Notes under the pieces: model-generated
The model's input: only the letters and a program-made list of their open reading frames with translations
Told to the model about the DNA's origin: nothing
Database searches by the model: none
Assembly: GCA_015999765.1 (NCBI GenBank)
Contig: JAECQR010000002.1
Span: forward strand, 533,716 to 597,715
DNA: 64,000 bases
Direction of reading: 5' to 3'
Source: Flavobacteriia bacterium
GTDB lineage: Bacteria; Bacteroidota; Bacteroidia; Flavobacteriales; Weeksellaceae
Part shown: one piece after another, positions 19,277 to 27,688 of the stretch
Position numbering within the stretch: the stretch's first letter is position 1
How the letters are laid out: the number at the start of each line of letters is the position of its first letter
Program-made: the position numbers and the translations under genes

Positions 19277-19519
19277 TCAGGAAAGTGGTGGCTTTGCGAC
19301 TAATCTTTTGAATTCACGACACGCGACGTGGTGCCATTTGGTGCTTTCGCCGGGAAGATCCTGTCCTTTCAGGGCATAGATTTCGTTTTCTTCGGTCTCA
19401 GCGTCCCGGATCTGCTGTTTTCTTAAAAATTTCTGTTTAAAAATCAGGTAGCCTTTATTCTTTAAAGCTTCCAAAACTTCGTCTCTGTGATATTCAAAAC
19501 CATTAATATTGATTTCCAT
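19277..19519 (-). CDS. Small hypothetical protein
   Basis: The 80-residue protein starts MEININGFEYHRDEVLEALKN; it is charged, with a probable beta-hairpin then helix, and no membrane segment. It lies 159 bp upstream of the other small leftward gene. No family is recognised. The organised, polar composition and ATG start favour a real gene over chance. Confidence 0.55.
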   Translation of the reverse strand: MEININGFEYHRDEVLEALKNKGYLIFKQKFLRKQQIRDAETEENEIYALKGQDLPGESTKWHHVACREFKRLVAKPPLS

Positions 19520-19612
19520 GGTGCTGTTGTTAAAAGTTAGCTGTAAAAAGATAAATGGCTGTGCAGCCTGTTTAAATCTGCACTAAAAACCGTTCCAAAG
19601 TTGATGGGGTAA

Positions 19613-19940
19613 GATACTTTTCATGACGTATATAACTTTGGCAAAGTTTGAGGTATTCTGCCAAAGTTATAAGAATGGCAGTTACCGCATCCTGCTGGCA
19701 AAAGTTCAGGTGAACTTTGCCAAAGTACTTTCACGACGTATAGAACTTTGGCAAAGTGGAGTTGTTTTGACACAGATTTCAGGATATCTTACGGAAAATT
19801 AACGATATATGGTAGACTTATTCCCCATTTAAAGAACTTTGGCAAAGTAAATTCATGGCGTATAAAACCTGGCAAAGTTTGAGGCATTCTGGCAACGCTA
19901 TAACAATGGCAGTTACCGCGTCCTGCTGAGTAAAGTTCAC
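19613..19940. repeat. Cluster of AACTTTGGCAAAGTT palindromic repeats
   Basis: At least five copies of AACTTTGGCAAAGT or its complement occur here, in larger units that share the flank CATGRCGTATA before and GGCAGTTACCGC then TCCTGCTG after. Copies start near 19626, 19713 (inverted), 19744 and 19834, with a decayed one near 19866. Within one unit TAACTTTGGC and GCCAAAGTTA form a 10-bp inverted repeat 17 bp apart. A further unit is at 26286. There is no gene from 19520 to 20176. Confidence 0.8.
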
Positions 19941-20102
19941 TTTCAGCATCAACGCAGGAAAATACTTTCCGACAGCGATAGCGTATCCGTGATTTTATGG
20001 TCAAAAAAACATTGCACTAAAAATGCTCAATTCCAGTTCTCTTCATAAAATTTCAAGAGGATTGAAGGTGAAATATGCGCTCATGGTGCCATTTGCCCTA
20101 AG

Positions 20103-20160
20103 ATATACCACGACCAAAACAGTTCTTACCATTCTTTCTCTGTGGTATATTTTACTTTTG
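20103..20160 (+). promoter_or_regulatory. Promoter and operator of the Usp-GNAT-racemase operon
   Basis: ATATACCAC (20103-20111) and GTGGTATAT (20142-20150) form a perfect 9-bp inverted repeat 30 bp apart. The inner arm abuts a -7 element TACTTTTG (20153-20160), about 17 nt before the start codon. The same arrangement precedes the AraC-family gene at 22771. Confidence 0.7.
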
Positions 20161-20176
20161 CAAGGTAAAAATAATA

Positions 20177-21085
20177 ATGATGACGAATGAAATAAAAAAT
20201 ATTGTAATTCCAGTAGACTTTAGTAAAAATAATGTAAATTTTCTAAAAGCTGCCATAGCAATCGCGAAAAGACATTCAGCGAATATTCACTTAATCAATG
20301 TGGTGAAATCCAGTTTACTGGGTACAGGAAGTGCCGGAATCGGCAAGTTTTATTATCACGATAATACGCTGCTGACCAATTCTGAAAATCTTTTGGATCA
20401 GGTAAAGAAAAAGTTGGAACATGCTGGTTGCACGCAGGTAGAAACATACGCTGCGGCGGGCTCGGTTGCCCGCAGTATAACGGAATATGCCGTTGAAAAA
20501 TCGGCAGATCTTATAGTTCTTGGAGTAGATTATCCTAAAAAACGTCCGGGATTTATCAGTTCCAACGCCTACGAGATTATTACCAATACTTTTGTTCCTG
20601 TAATTTCCGTACCGTATCACTGTACGAAACATGAATTTCAGCACATGCTGTTTCCTGTGAGGGATACTGAGGGTGTAATTTCCAAACTGCAACCTGTTTT
20701 GCCTATTGCAAAGCGGAACAAATCAAAGATCAGCCTCCTCGGTATTGCTTCAGATAAAATCCACAACTCTTTGCTCTCGGTTAGCAATACCATTGAATTC
20801 TTAAAAGTAAAACTCGCCAGGCAGAAGGTGGATTATGCCCTGCAGGAAGTGTCGATTGCCGCCAATGCCGAAGACCGGATTCTTCAGGCCTGTAAAAGCT
20901 GTAACGCAGATTTGGTGGCGGTAAATGTAACGACCGAAAAACCGCTGGCAAAAATCTTCCAGAACAACTTCACCGAAAATATCATTTATAAATCTGATAT
21001 CCCGGTTTTATTCTACAGAAAGAAAAAGCCAGAAGATGCCCTGGCACAATTTGTTACCATTCCTTATCCAATGTTCCCGGTTTAA
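20177..21085 (+). CDS. Universal stress protein, two tandem Usp domains
   Basis: The 302-residue protein has two UspA domains (about 5-150 and 155-290). Domain 1 starts KNIVIPVDFSKNNVNFL and has LIVLGVDYPKKRPGF where ATP-binding Usp proteins carry GxxG-9x-G(S/T); the motif is incomplete, so nucleotide binding is uncertain. Domain 2 ends NIIYKSDIPVLFYR. It is first of three genes (14 bp to the GNAT gene, then 4 bp to the racemase-like gene), all behind the inverted-repeat promoter, so they are co-regulated. Confidence 0.9.
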   Translation: MMTNEIKNIVIPVDFSKNNVNFLKAAIAIAKRHSANIHLINVVKSSLLGTGSAGIGKFYYHDNTLLTNSENLLDQVKKKLEHAGCTQVETYAAAGSVARSITEYAVEKSADLIVLGVDYPKKRPGFISSNAYEIITNTFVPVISVPYHCTKHEFQHMLFPVRDTEGVISKLQPVLPIAKRNKSKISLLGIASDKIHNSLLSVSNTIEFLKVKLARQKVDYALQEVSIAANAEDRILQACKSCNADLVAVNVTTEKPLAKIFQNNFTENIIYKSDIPVLFYRKKKPEDALAQFVTIPYPMFPV

Positions 21086-21099
21086 TTTAAAAATACACA

Positions 21100-21534
21100 A
21101 TGCAAATTATAAAATTTTCAAACACCCTGATCCCTCAATCCTACAGAAATGAAATTGCTTTATTTCTGGAGGAGCACCTGCAGCAGTACGGCGATTCTTA
21201 TGAGGATATTTCGCTTGCTCTGGATTATGTTTCAGATACGTCCGGGAGCAAAGGCGGGTATCTTCTGGTGGCACAGCAGGATGATGTGGTCACCGGTGCT
21301 GTGGTCGTTAACAAAACCGGAATGTCCGGATACATCCCCGAAAATATTCTGGTGTATATTGCCACCCATCATGAGTACCGGGGAATGGGCATCGGCAAAA
21401 GACTGATGGAAGAAACGGTGAAAGTTTGCGACGGCAGTATCGCACTGCACTGCGAACCGGATAATCCTGCGAAGAAACTTTACGAAAAACTGGGCTTCAG
21501 TTCAAAATATCTGGAGATGAGGCTTGTAAAATAA
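21100..21534 (+). CDS. GNAT family N-acetyltransferase
   Basis: The 144-residue protein has a single GNAT domain. The acetyl-CoA pyrophosphate loop is in EYRGMGIGKRLMEE (R/QxxGxG/A type), followed by IALHCEPDNPAKKLYEKLGF, a typical motif B. The substrate is unknown. Its position between a Usp gene and a PLP racemase-like gene suggests an amino-acid or small amine substrate, which is inference only. Confidence 0.88.
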   Translation: MQIIKFSNTLIPQSYRNEIALFLEEHLQQYGDSYEDISLALDYVSDTSGSKGGYLLVAQQDDVVTGAVVVNKTGMSGYIPENILVYIATHHEYRGMGIGKRLMEETVKVCDGSIALHCEPDNPAKKLYEKLGFSSKYLEMRLVK

Positions 21535-21538
21535 TGTC

Positions 21539-22639
21539 ATGTCAATTGTCACCTTAAATAAAGATAAACTTACACACAATTTCAATTTTCTGCAGAAACT
21601 TTTTTCAGAAAAAAATATCGAATGGAGCGTTGTTACCAAGGTACTCTGCGGTAACGAAACCTTTCTTCAGGAAGTGCTGTCGCTCCCGATCGAAGAATTT
21701 TGCGATTCCCGGATTTCCAACCTTAAAAAGATTAAAGCGCTTTCCCCGGAAGCGCAGACTGTTTATATAAAACCTGTACCTTTTACGTTCGTGGAGGATG
21801 TACTCAGTTATGCTGACGTAAGTTTTAATACCGAAATCAATACCCTCACGCTTTTGTCCCGTAAAGCTGCTGCGCTTAATACCGTACATAAAACAGTGAT
21901 CATGATCGAAATGGGCGAGTTGCGGGAAGGTGTCGTAAGGGAGCGGCTTCTGGATTTTTTCGCAAAAGTAAAAGACCTTCCCCATATTGAAATTGTAGGG
22001 ATCGGGACCAATTTAACCTGTATGAACGGGGTGTTGCCCGATGATGAAAAAATGCGGGAACTCTATGAATGCAGGCAGGAGCTTGAAGAGATGTTCGGGA
22101 TCAGAATTCCCTATATTTCCGGTGGTGCCTCGGTCGCCATTCCCCTGATCATGAGTGGGGAAATGCCGGAATATATCAACCATTTCCGGGTGGGCGAAAC
22201 GTTGTTTTTTGGAACCAATGTTTATGATCATTCTGATATTGAGGGAATGTGCCAGGACGTATTTAAACTTCATGCTGAAATTATTGAGATTAAAGAAAAA
22301 CCCAATATTCCGGAAGGGAAGTTAGGCTATAACCTTACCGGTGAAAAGAAAGACTTCAGCGTTGAGCCGAAAAATTCCACCAGCAAACGGGCTATTATTG
22401 ATGTAGGGCTTCTTGAAATGAATCTTAAGGATTTGAAGCCCATAGATGAATCCCTGAAAATTGTAGGCGGCAGTTCGGATATGCTGGTGCTGGATATTGA
22501 AGATGCCCACCGGAATTATAAGGTGGGGGATTTTATAACGTTCAATATCAATTATATGGGTTTGCTGAGTCTGATGAATTCCGACTATGTAGAAAAGAAA
22601 ACCGTAAAAACCGGTCGTGAGCAATTAAATCCTGCCTAA
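21539..22639 (+). CDS. PLP-dependent alanine/ornithine racemase-like protein
   Basis: The 366-residue protein has an alanine-racemase N-terminal-type TIM barrel. The PLP lysine is probably K34 in SVVTKVLCGN; CDSRISNLKKI, GIGTNLTCMNGVLPDD, SGGASVAIPL and NHFRVGETLFFG follow the pattern of the ornithine racemase (Orr) / YhfX group rather than classical Alr. A C-terminal beta domain (about 255-355) follows. It probably racemises a free amino acid; which one cannot be told. It is third in the operon, so stress response plus amino-acid modification is suggested. Confidence 0.82.
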   Translation: MSIVTLNKDKLTHNFNFLQKLFSEKNIEWSVVTKVLCGNETFLQEVLSLPIEEFCDSRISNLKKIKALSPEAQTVYIKPVPFTFVEDVLSYADVSFNTEINTLTLLSRKAAALNTVHKTVIMIEMGELREGVVRERLLDFFAKVKDLPHIEIVGIGTNLTCMNGVLPDDEKMRELYECRQELEEMFGIRIPYISGGASVAIPLIMSGEMPEYINHFRVGETLFFGTNVYDHSDIEGMCQDVFKLHAEIIEIKEKPNIPEGKLGYNLTGEKKDFSVEPKNSTSKRAIIDVGLLEMNLKDLKPIDESLKIVGGSSDMLVLDIEDAHRNYKVGDFITFNINYMGLLSLMNSDYVEKKTVKTGREQLNPA

Positions 22640-22708
22640 ATCCAATAAAAACATCTCCGATCTTCATATTTTTTCATCATATTAAATAAATCATCACACG
22701 GTAGCGGT

Positions 22709-22749
22709 AAAATATACCATTATTTATTTTATGGTATATTTTATCTTTG
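22709..22749 (+). promoter_or_regulatory. Promoter and palindromic operator of the AraC-family gene
   Basis: AAAATATACCAT (22709-22720) and ATGGTATATTTT (22731-22742) form a perfect 12-bp inverted repeat with a 10-bp spacer. It runs directly into a -7 element TATCTTTG (22742-22749). The GGTATATTTTA half next to the -7 box is identical to that before the Usp operon, so one regulator probably acts on both, most likely the AraC protein encoded here. Confidence 0.75.
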
Positions 22750-22770
22750 CATCCTAAGTGTATGATACCG

Positions 22771-23655
22771 ATGAAAAACACCAGTCCTCCAAGGAAATAC
22801 TCCATAAAGAACATCAAGAAGACTCCCCAGCATGTGGTAGATTTCAATTTTTACTCCTTTGAACAGTTTCTGAAGGATGCGGAACATCTTACAAAATCAC
22901 ACCGGCACGACTTTTATACCTTTGTGCTCACCATTGATGGCGTGGGTTCGCATATTATAGATTTTGAAGAGTACGAAATCAAACCCAGGCGGCTGTTCTT
23001 CATCAATTATGACCAGATTCATTCCTGGAAGTTAGACGGGCCAATCCACGGGAAAATTATTCTGTTTTCAAAGTCGTTTTATAACCTTATTTATACCGGT
23101 AACAGTGACATTAGGAGTGACACGGCGCTGGAAATCCTGCCTACCTACGTTGATATAGAGGAAGAAGATTTCTCTTCCTGGCTCTCCGTCTGCGGGCATA
23201 TTGAACATGAGTTTAAAAAATCTGAAAAGTTTTCGGAAGAGGTGATCTGTCTTTTGCTGAAGACCTGTGTTTTAAAAATGGAGCGCATAGCGGAAAATTC
23301 CAACCCGGCAAGCAGCAGGACCGACCACAAAAGTATGCTGGTTGATGCGTTCAAGAAACTGGTGAATGTGAATTTCCGGGAACTTAAAACAACAAGTGAT
23401 TACGCCCACGAGCTGTCGATAACGGCAAATTACCTGAATGCCCTTGTAAAGGAGTCACTTGGGAAACCTGCAGGGACTGTCATTCGAAACCGGGTCATAC
23501 TCGAAGCAAAAAGACTCCTGTTGCATTCGGATCTCTCGGTACGACAGATCTCTCTGGAACTGGGATTTACAGACAATTCGCACTTCGGAAAGTATTTTAA
23601 GAAAAGTACCGGTCTTACGCCAGATACGTACAGAAAAAATTCGATTAATAATTAA
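22771..23655 (+). CDS. AraC family transcriptional regulator
   Basis: The start at MKNTSPPRKYS is chosen because the longer reading begins inside the promoter -7 box; an ATG at 22762 is a close alternative. The N-terminal half is an AraC-type cupin sensing domain (HRHDFYTFVLTIDGVGSHII, RRLFFINYDQIHSW). The C-terminal HTH has both helix-turn-helices: YAHELSITANYLNALVKE and VRQISLELGFTDNSHFGKYF. The gene follows the Usp-GNAT-racemase operon and shares its operator, so it is the likely regulator of that operon and of itself. Confidence 0.92.
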   Translation: MKNTSPPRKYSIKNIKKTPQHVVDFNFYSFEQFLKDAEHLTKSHRHDFYTFVLTIDGVGSHIIDFEEYEIKPRRLFFINYDQIHSWKLDGPIHGKIILFSKSFYNLIYTGNSDIRSDTALEILPTYVDIEEEDFSSWLSVCGHIEHEFKKSEKFSEEVICLLLKTCVLKMERIAENSNPASSRTDHKSMLVDAFKKLVNVNFRELKTTSDYAHELSITANYLNALVKESLGKPAGTVIRNRVILEAKRLLLHSDLSVRQISLELGFTDNSHFGKYFKKSTGLTPDTYRKNSINN

Positions 23656-23666
23656 TATCAATATTT

Positions 23667-23873
23667 ATGAAAAATAACAGTTCAACACACCATTCAAAAA
23701 GCAGAACAGACCTGTTTTACCGACAAAAGCCCGAAAGTCTGAAATTAAGACATACGGGGATTTCAACGAAAGTGGATTCAAATTTTGATTCCTTTGGACT
23801 TATTACCCTAACCCATATCGAAGCGGAAAAACCAAAGGAACACAATGTAAGAAACGGGAAGGTACGTCCATAA
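23667..23873 (+). CDS. Small hypothetical protein downstream of the AraC regulator
   Basis: The 68-residue protein starts MKNNSSTHHSKSRTDLFYR and contains FDSFGLITLTHIEAEKP and VRNGKVRP. It is polar and basic, and begins 11 bp after the regulator's stop in the same direction, so co-transcription is likely. No domain is recognised. The ordered alternation in the middle favours a real small protein. Confidence 0.5.
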   Translation: MKNNSSTHHSKSRTDLFYRQKPESLKLRHTGISTKVDSNFDSFGLITLTHIEAEKPKEHNVRNGKVRP

Positions 23874-24075
23874 AAAAGTGACCGGACCGGGGGCTGCCGG
23901 AGCTGATGAATTGACTTCAGGTCCAGTGGCCTCCGGATGCCTGCATTCACCATGAAGTATGGCAGGCAGTTTGCGTAGGTTTGGCGCGGGAGTAATCATG
24001 TGACAGAAACCATCAGTTCTTCAAGGGCATGGTATCACTGATTAATCCCTGCATTGCGGTACGATAAAAAGAAAT

Positions 24076-24921
24076 ATGGAAACCAACAAACTTTTACAAT
24101 CCTTTCAGGAAAGCTGGAACAGTTTTATAGACCGGGTGCCCGAAATCCTGATGGCCATACTCATCATTGCCATTGGAACTTTCGTAGCCAATAAAATATC
24201 AGATATTGCCCGTAACACGATCAGAGGTAAATCCAGAGACCCACTGATGACCAATTTTCTGGTGAAAGCCATTAAACTTGTTTTTATAACGGTCGTTATT
24301 ATGTTTGCCCTAAGAATTGCAGGACTGGACGGTATCGCCACCGGACTTTTAACGGCGGCAGGGGCTTCTGCGGTAATTCTGGGTTTCGCCTTTAAAGATG
24401 TTGGCGAGAATTTTATATCAGGGATCATCCTTTCCTTTAACCGGCCTTTTAATCTGGATGATACGGTAAGCATCGGTGATATTTTCGGTAAGGTGAAAGC
24501 AATGGAATTCCGATACACCAAACTTAAAACTTTCGACGGTAAAGTGGTGTATATCCCGAACAGTGATGTCATCCGAAAGCCCGTATTCAATTTCACCGAA
24601 GACGGCTTTTTCCGTATGGAGTTTATGGTGGGTATTGCCTATGAAAATGATATCGACAGCGCTAAAAATATTATTTTAGAGACCATTAAAAAACACCGTC
24701 TGGCTTTGCGGGACCCCGACCATGAGCCTTTCGTGCTTACCGACGAGCTTGCCACCAATGCAGTCAACATCAAAGTGTTTTTTTGGGTAGACGCGGAAGA
24801 TTACCGCCGGGATGCCCTGATGATCCGCAGCGAAATGATCGATCAGGTAAAAATCAATCTGCTCTCCACTGGCATCTCTATGCCTGCAAATATTCAGGAA
24901 CTCAAATGGTATAAAGAATAA
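24076..24921 (+). CDS. Small-conductance mechanosensitive ion channel (MscS family)
   Basis: MscS channels open under membrane tension to release solutes during osmotic downshock. The 281-residue protein has an N-terminal amphipathic helix, three membrane helices (about 18-40, 60-85, 90-112) with the Gly/Ala-rich pore helix GLLTAAGASAVILGFAFKD, then the cytoplasmic beta domain (FNRPFNLDDTVSIGDIFGKV, VVYIPNSDVI). Length matches MscS. A DUF389 membrane protein gene follows after 32 bp and is probably in the same operon. Confidence 0.93.
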   Translation: METNKLLQSFQESWNSFIDRVPEILMAILIIAIGTFVANKISDIARNTIRGKSRDPLMTNFLVKAIKLVFITVVIMFALRIAGLDGIATGLLTAAGASAVILGFAFKDVGENFISGIILSFNRPFNLDDTVSIGDIFGKVKAMEFRYTKLKTFDGKVVYIPNSDVIRKPVFNFTEDGFFRMEFMVGIAYENDIDSAKNIILETIKKHRLALRDPDHEPFVLTDELATNAVNIKVFFWVDAEDYRRDALMIRSEMIDQVKINLLSTGISMPANIQELKWYKE

Positions 24922-24953
24922 TGAATTAAATTTGCGGATATTTCACTGTTGAT

Positions 24954-26237
24954 ATGAACAAACTTTTTAACCTCCACAACGGCGAAGAGCGCAAAGAAAA
25001 AGTCCTGGAAAATGTACGCAACAGCATTTCTTTTTCGGGTTCCAATTTCTGGATTCTCGCGTGTGCCATCATGGTGGCTTCCATTGGGCTTAATGTAAAT
25101 TCCACCGCTGTTGTCATTGGTGCGATGTTGATTTCTCCGCTGATGGGACCTATTGTAGGGGCGGGCTTTGCATTAGGCATCTATGACTCCGCGCTCCTGA
25201 GGAAATCGCTGAAAAACCTGCTTATTTCTACGCTGGTAGGTCTGTTGGTGTCCTCGCTCTATTTTCTGCTGACGCCTTTCAAAGAAGCCCAGTCTGAAAT
25301 TCTGGCCAGGACGGCGCCGAATATCTACGATGTGCTCATTGCTTTCTTTGGCGGTCTGGTGGGAGTGATCGCTGTAACCAGGGTTGAAAAGGGAAACCCG
25401 ATTCCCGGAGTGGCCATTGCGACCGCTTTGATGCCACCACTCTGCACTGCAGGATATGGTCTGGCAACCGGTGAATTGTCTTATTTTGCCGGCGCCATGT
25501 TTCTATATGCCATTAACTGTGTTTTTATCTGTATTGCCACCTTCATTATTGTAAAATATTTAAAATACCCGGCTGCAGAATTTGTAGATAAAAAAAAGGA
25601 ATCCAGGGTCCGCACCTGGATTACCGTTGTCACGCTATTAATGATTATTCCCAGCGTTTATTTTGCCTACCGTTTCTTAGAGCAGCAAAGATTTTATGAA
25701 CAGGTCTCCACTTTCATCACCAAAGAGTTTGAGGATAAGGGAAATACCATTGTGTACCGCAAGACTTTCTATAACACCAGTCCCAGGCGTATAGAACTTG
25801 CTTTTCTTACCCGTAAATTTACCTCTGAGCAGATCAGGCAGGAAGAAAGAAAACTGGCTGCATTCGGAATTACCGATACCCGCCTCGTGATCCGGCAGGA
25901 CAGCGCTTTTCTTGCCCAGGCTTCGAAAATCCAGAATAATGAAGTGGCAAACGATGTCTCGAAAGTCGCAGCAGAACTCAATGCGAAAGTGGATAAATAC
26001 GTTTTTAAGACCGATAATCTTTACAGAGAAGCCAAAGCCATCATTCCGGAGCTTCAATCACTTTCCGCATCAAAGCAGGAAATTCTTTCTGACAGCGACA
26101 GCGCATCCTTGATTCCCGTGGCCATGTATGAAAGCGGGAATGCACTCAGTGATGAGCAGACCAAAACGCTGCAGAACTGGTTGAAAGCCAGGCTGAAAGT
26201 TGATACGATTGAAATTTATAAGAGACCGTCGAAGTGA
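24954..26237 (+). CDS. DUF389 / TIGR00341 family membrane protein
   Basis: The 427-residue protein has an N-terminal DUF389 domain with about six membrane helices. Landmarks are SGSNFWILACAIMVASIGLN, STAVVIGAMLISPLMGPIVG and VAIATALMPPLCTAGYGLATG. A hydrophobic anchor (TWITVVTLLMIIPSVYFAYR) and a soluble C-terminal region of about 190 residues follow. The family function is not established to my knowledge. Location next to mscS suggests an envelope or osmotic role. Confidence 0.9.
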   Translation: MNKLFNLHNGEERKEKVLENVRNSISFSGSNFWILACAIMVASIGLNVNSTAVVIGAMLISPLMGPIVGAGFALGIYDSALLRKSLKNLLISTLVGLLVSSLYFLLTPFKEAQSEILARTAPNIYDVLIAFFGGLVGVIAVTRVEKGNPIPGVAIATALMPPLCTAGYGLATGELSYFAGAMFLYAINCVFICIATFIIVKYLKYPAAEFVDKKKESRVRTWITVVTLLMIIPSVYFAYRFLEQQRFYEQVSTFITKEFEDKGNTIVYRKTFYNTSPRRIELAFLTRKFTSEQIRQEERKLAAFGITDTRLVIRQDSAFLAQASKIQNNEVANDVSKVAAELNAKVDKYVFKTDNLYREAKAIIPELQSLSASKQEILSDSDSASLIPVAMYESGNALSDEQTKTLQNWLKARLKVDTIEIYKRPSK

Positions 26238-26285
26238 TGGGTGATGGATGCCGGAAGGAGGGGTATCCTGTAGACTCACTCCCAT

Positions 26286-26405
26286 TTTAGGAACTTTTCC
26301 AAAGAACTTTCATGGCGTATCGAACTTTGGCAAGTGAGAGCATTTTGCCAAACTTATAATGGCAGTTCCCGCATCCTGCTGACTGGAAGCAGACAGGTAA
26401 AGTCC
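26286..26405. repeat. Further unit of the AACTTTGGCAAAGTT repeat family
   Basis: CATGGCGTATCGAACTTTGG near 26311, then TTTTGCCAAACTTATAATGG and CCGCATCCTGCTG repeat the unit found at 19613-19940 with several changes, so the copy is decayed. Confidence 0.75.
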
Positions 26406-26499
26406 GCATCAACTGCGAGAGATCACTGGATAGAGGTCTGTATAAGATTTAAACACCTCGGTTCGGGACCCTGTGTCGGAATATTTCTGGGGGTATATT

Positions 26500-26670
26500 A
26501 CCCACCAATTACCTCGAATCTCCGTTCAGAATGACGTATTTCAGACTCAATACCCCACATTGTTCTCCTAAAGCCAGCACATTGTCACTGACCAGGTCGA
26601 AACTCCGATTTCTGAAAGGAATGGAGCAGGGCAGAATTCAGTGAAGAATCTCTAAAATCCACGGTTTTTA
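26500..26670. repeat. Decayed copy of a GTGAAGAATCTCT intergenic repeat
   Basis: CGATTTCTGAAAGGAATGGA and CAGTGAAGAATCTCTA match the repeat at 37224-37609 (CGATTTCTGAACGGAGCATA and ACAGTGAAGAATCTCTA). This stretch and the palindromic repeat fill the 498-bp gap before the LuxR gene; no ORF there is credible. Confidence 0.6.
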
Positions 26671-26735
26671 TTTGGTTAAGCACGGAGGAAACGTTTTAAA
26701 CTGCACAGAGCAAGCGTACGGAACAGGAATAACTT

Positions 26736-27527
26736 TCACACGTAACCCTGCTCAAAAGCCAGGCAAATCAACTCTGAACTATTTTTGCACTGGGTTTTAG
26801 ACAGTATGTTTTTCCGGTGGGTTTTAACCGTGTGCTGGGAAATGTACAGTTTTTCCGAAATGGACCTGGTATTAAGACCTTTAGCAAGAAGCGCAACGAT
26901 TTCAAGCTCTCTTTTCGAAAGTGGCTGCGTTTCTGCCATGTCGTTATGTCGCTTTGCCCAACGCATCTGGTGGAAATCATTCCTTCCGCCGATTCCGGAA
27001 ACCAAAACATGATAGTTGTTCCTGGGTGCGAGATGATTGATATTCGTATGGATATTTACCGCCTCAAGCAGATGTCCTGATTCGGATTTAAGGGTATGCA
27101 CCGACTGGTGATGGAACATTTCGTAAGCTCCGGAAGCCATCCGCAACCTAAAGCAATAGCTCGATTTAAGCTGCATCATATGTTCGAAGCCGATTTCCCT
27201 GATTTTTTCTACCGTCATGAGCTCGGCTTCCTCTACAAACGTCATATCATCTGGATGAATCAGTCCTATAATGTCGCCAAGATGAGTGGGCGGATTTGCA
27301 AATCCATGCATTTTCAGAAGGTTCGGATGATGACTGCTGATGCTGCTGTCGGTCATGTGCAGCGTATAATAATAATGTTCGCCGACTGAGAAAATCTCTG
27401 CAATAATTTTCTCAATGGAAGGCGCCCGGTAGATTTCGGTTTTACTCTGGAGAAAACCGGGATGACGGTTCCAGACCTTCAAAAGCGGATGTTCCGTTTC
27501 ATCAGCATACTCAGTATTTTTCGCCAT
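26736..27527 (-). CDS. LuxR family transcriptional regulator with PAS-like N terminus
   Basis: The 263-residue protein has an N-terminal region (about 40-165) whose pattern, LHPNDM-like GLIHPDDMTFVEEAE with an LRMASGAYEMFHHQSV segment, resembles a PAS sensory domain. The C-terminal LuxR HTH reads LSKRELEIVALLAKGL then ISEKLYISQHTVKTHRKNIL. There is no signal peptide or membrane segment. The ligand and targets are unknown; the divergent secreted-protein gene 160 bp away is a possible target. Confidence 0.87.
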   Translation of the reverse strand: MAKNTEYADETEHPLLKVWNRHPGFLQSKTEIYRAPSIEKIIAEIFSVGEHYYYTLHMTDSSISSHHPNLLKMHGFANPPTHLGDIIGLIHPDDMTFVEEAELMTVEKIREIGFEHMMQLKSSYCFRLRMASGAYEMFHHQSVHTLKSESGHLLEAVNIHTNINHLAPRNNYHVLVSGIGGRNDFHQMRWAKRHNDMAETQPLSKRELEIVALLAKGLNTRSISEKLYISQHTVKTHRKNILSKTQCKNSSELICLAFEQGYV

Positions 27528-27688
27528 ATCTTATCAGTTATGCAGTAAATATAATATTTTTTAGTCATTTTACCCCTAAAGCGGTATTTTATGAACATCC
27601 TAATTTTCAGAGTTTTGTAACATTCCCGGGAAAGAAATTTACACCATCCCACTATTCGAAAAGTTTAAAAACTGAAATGCTACATATT

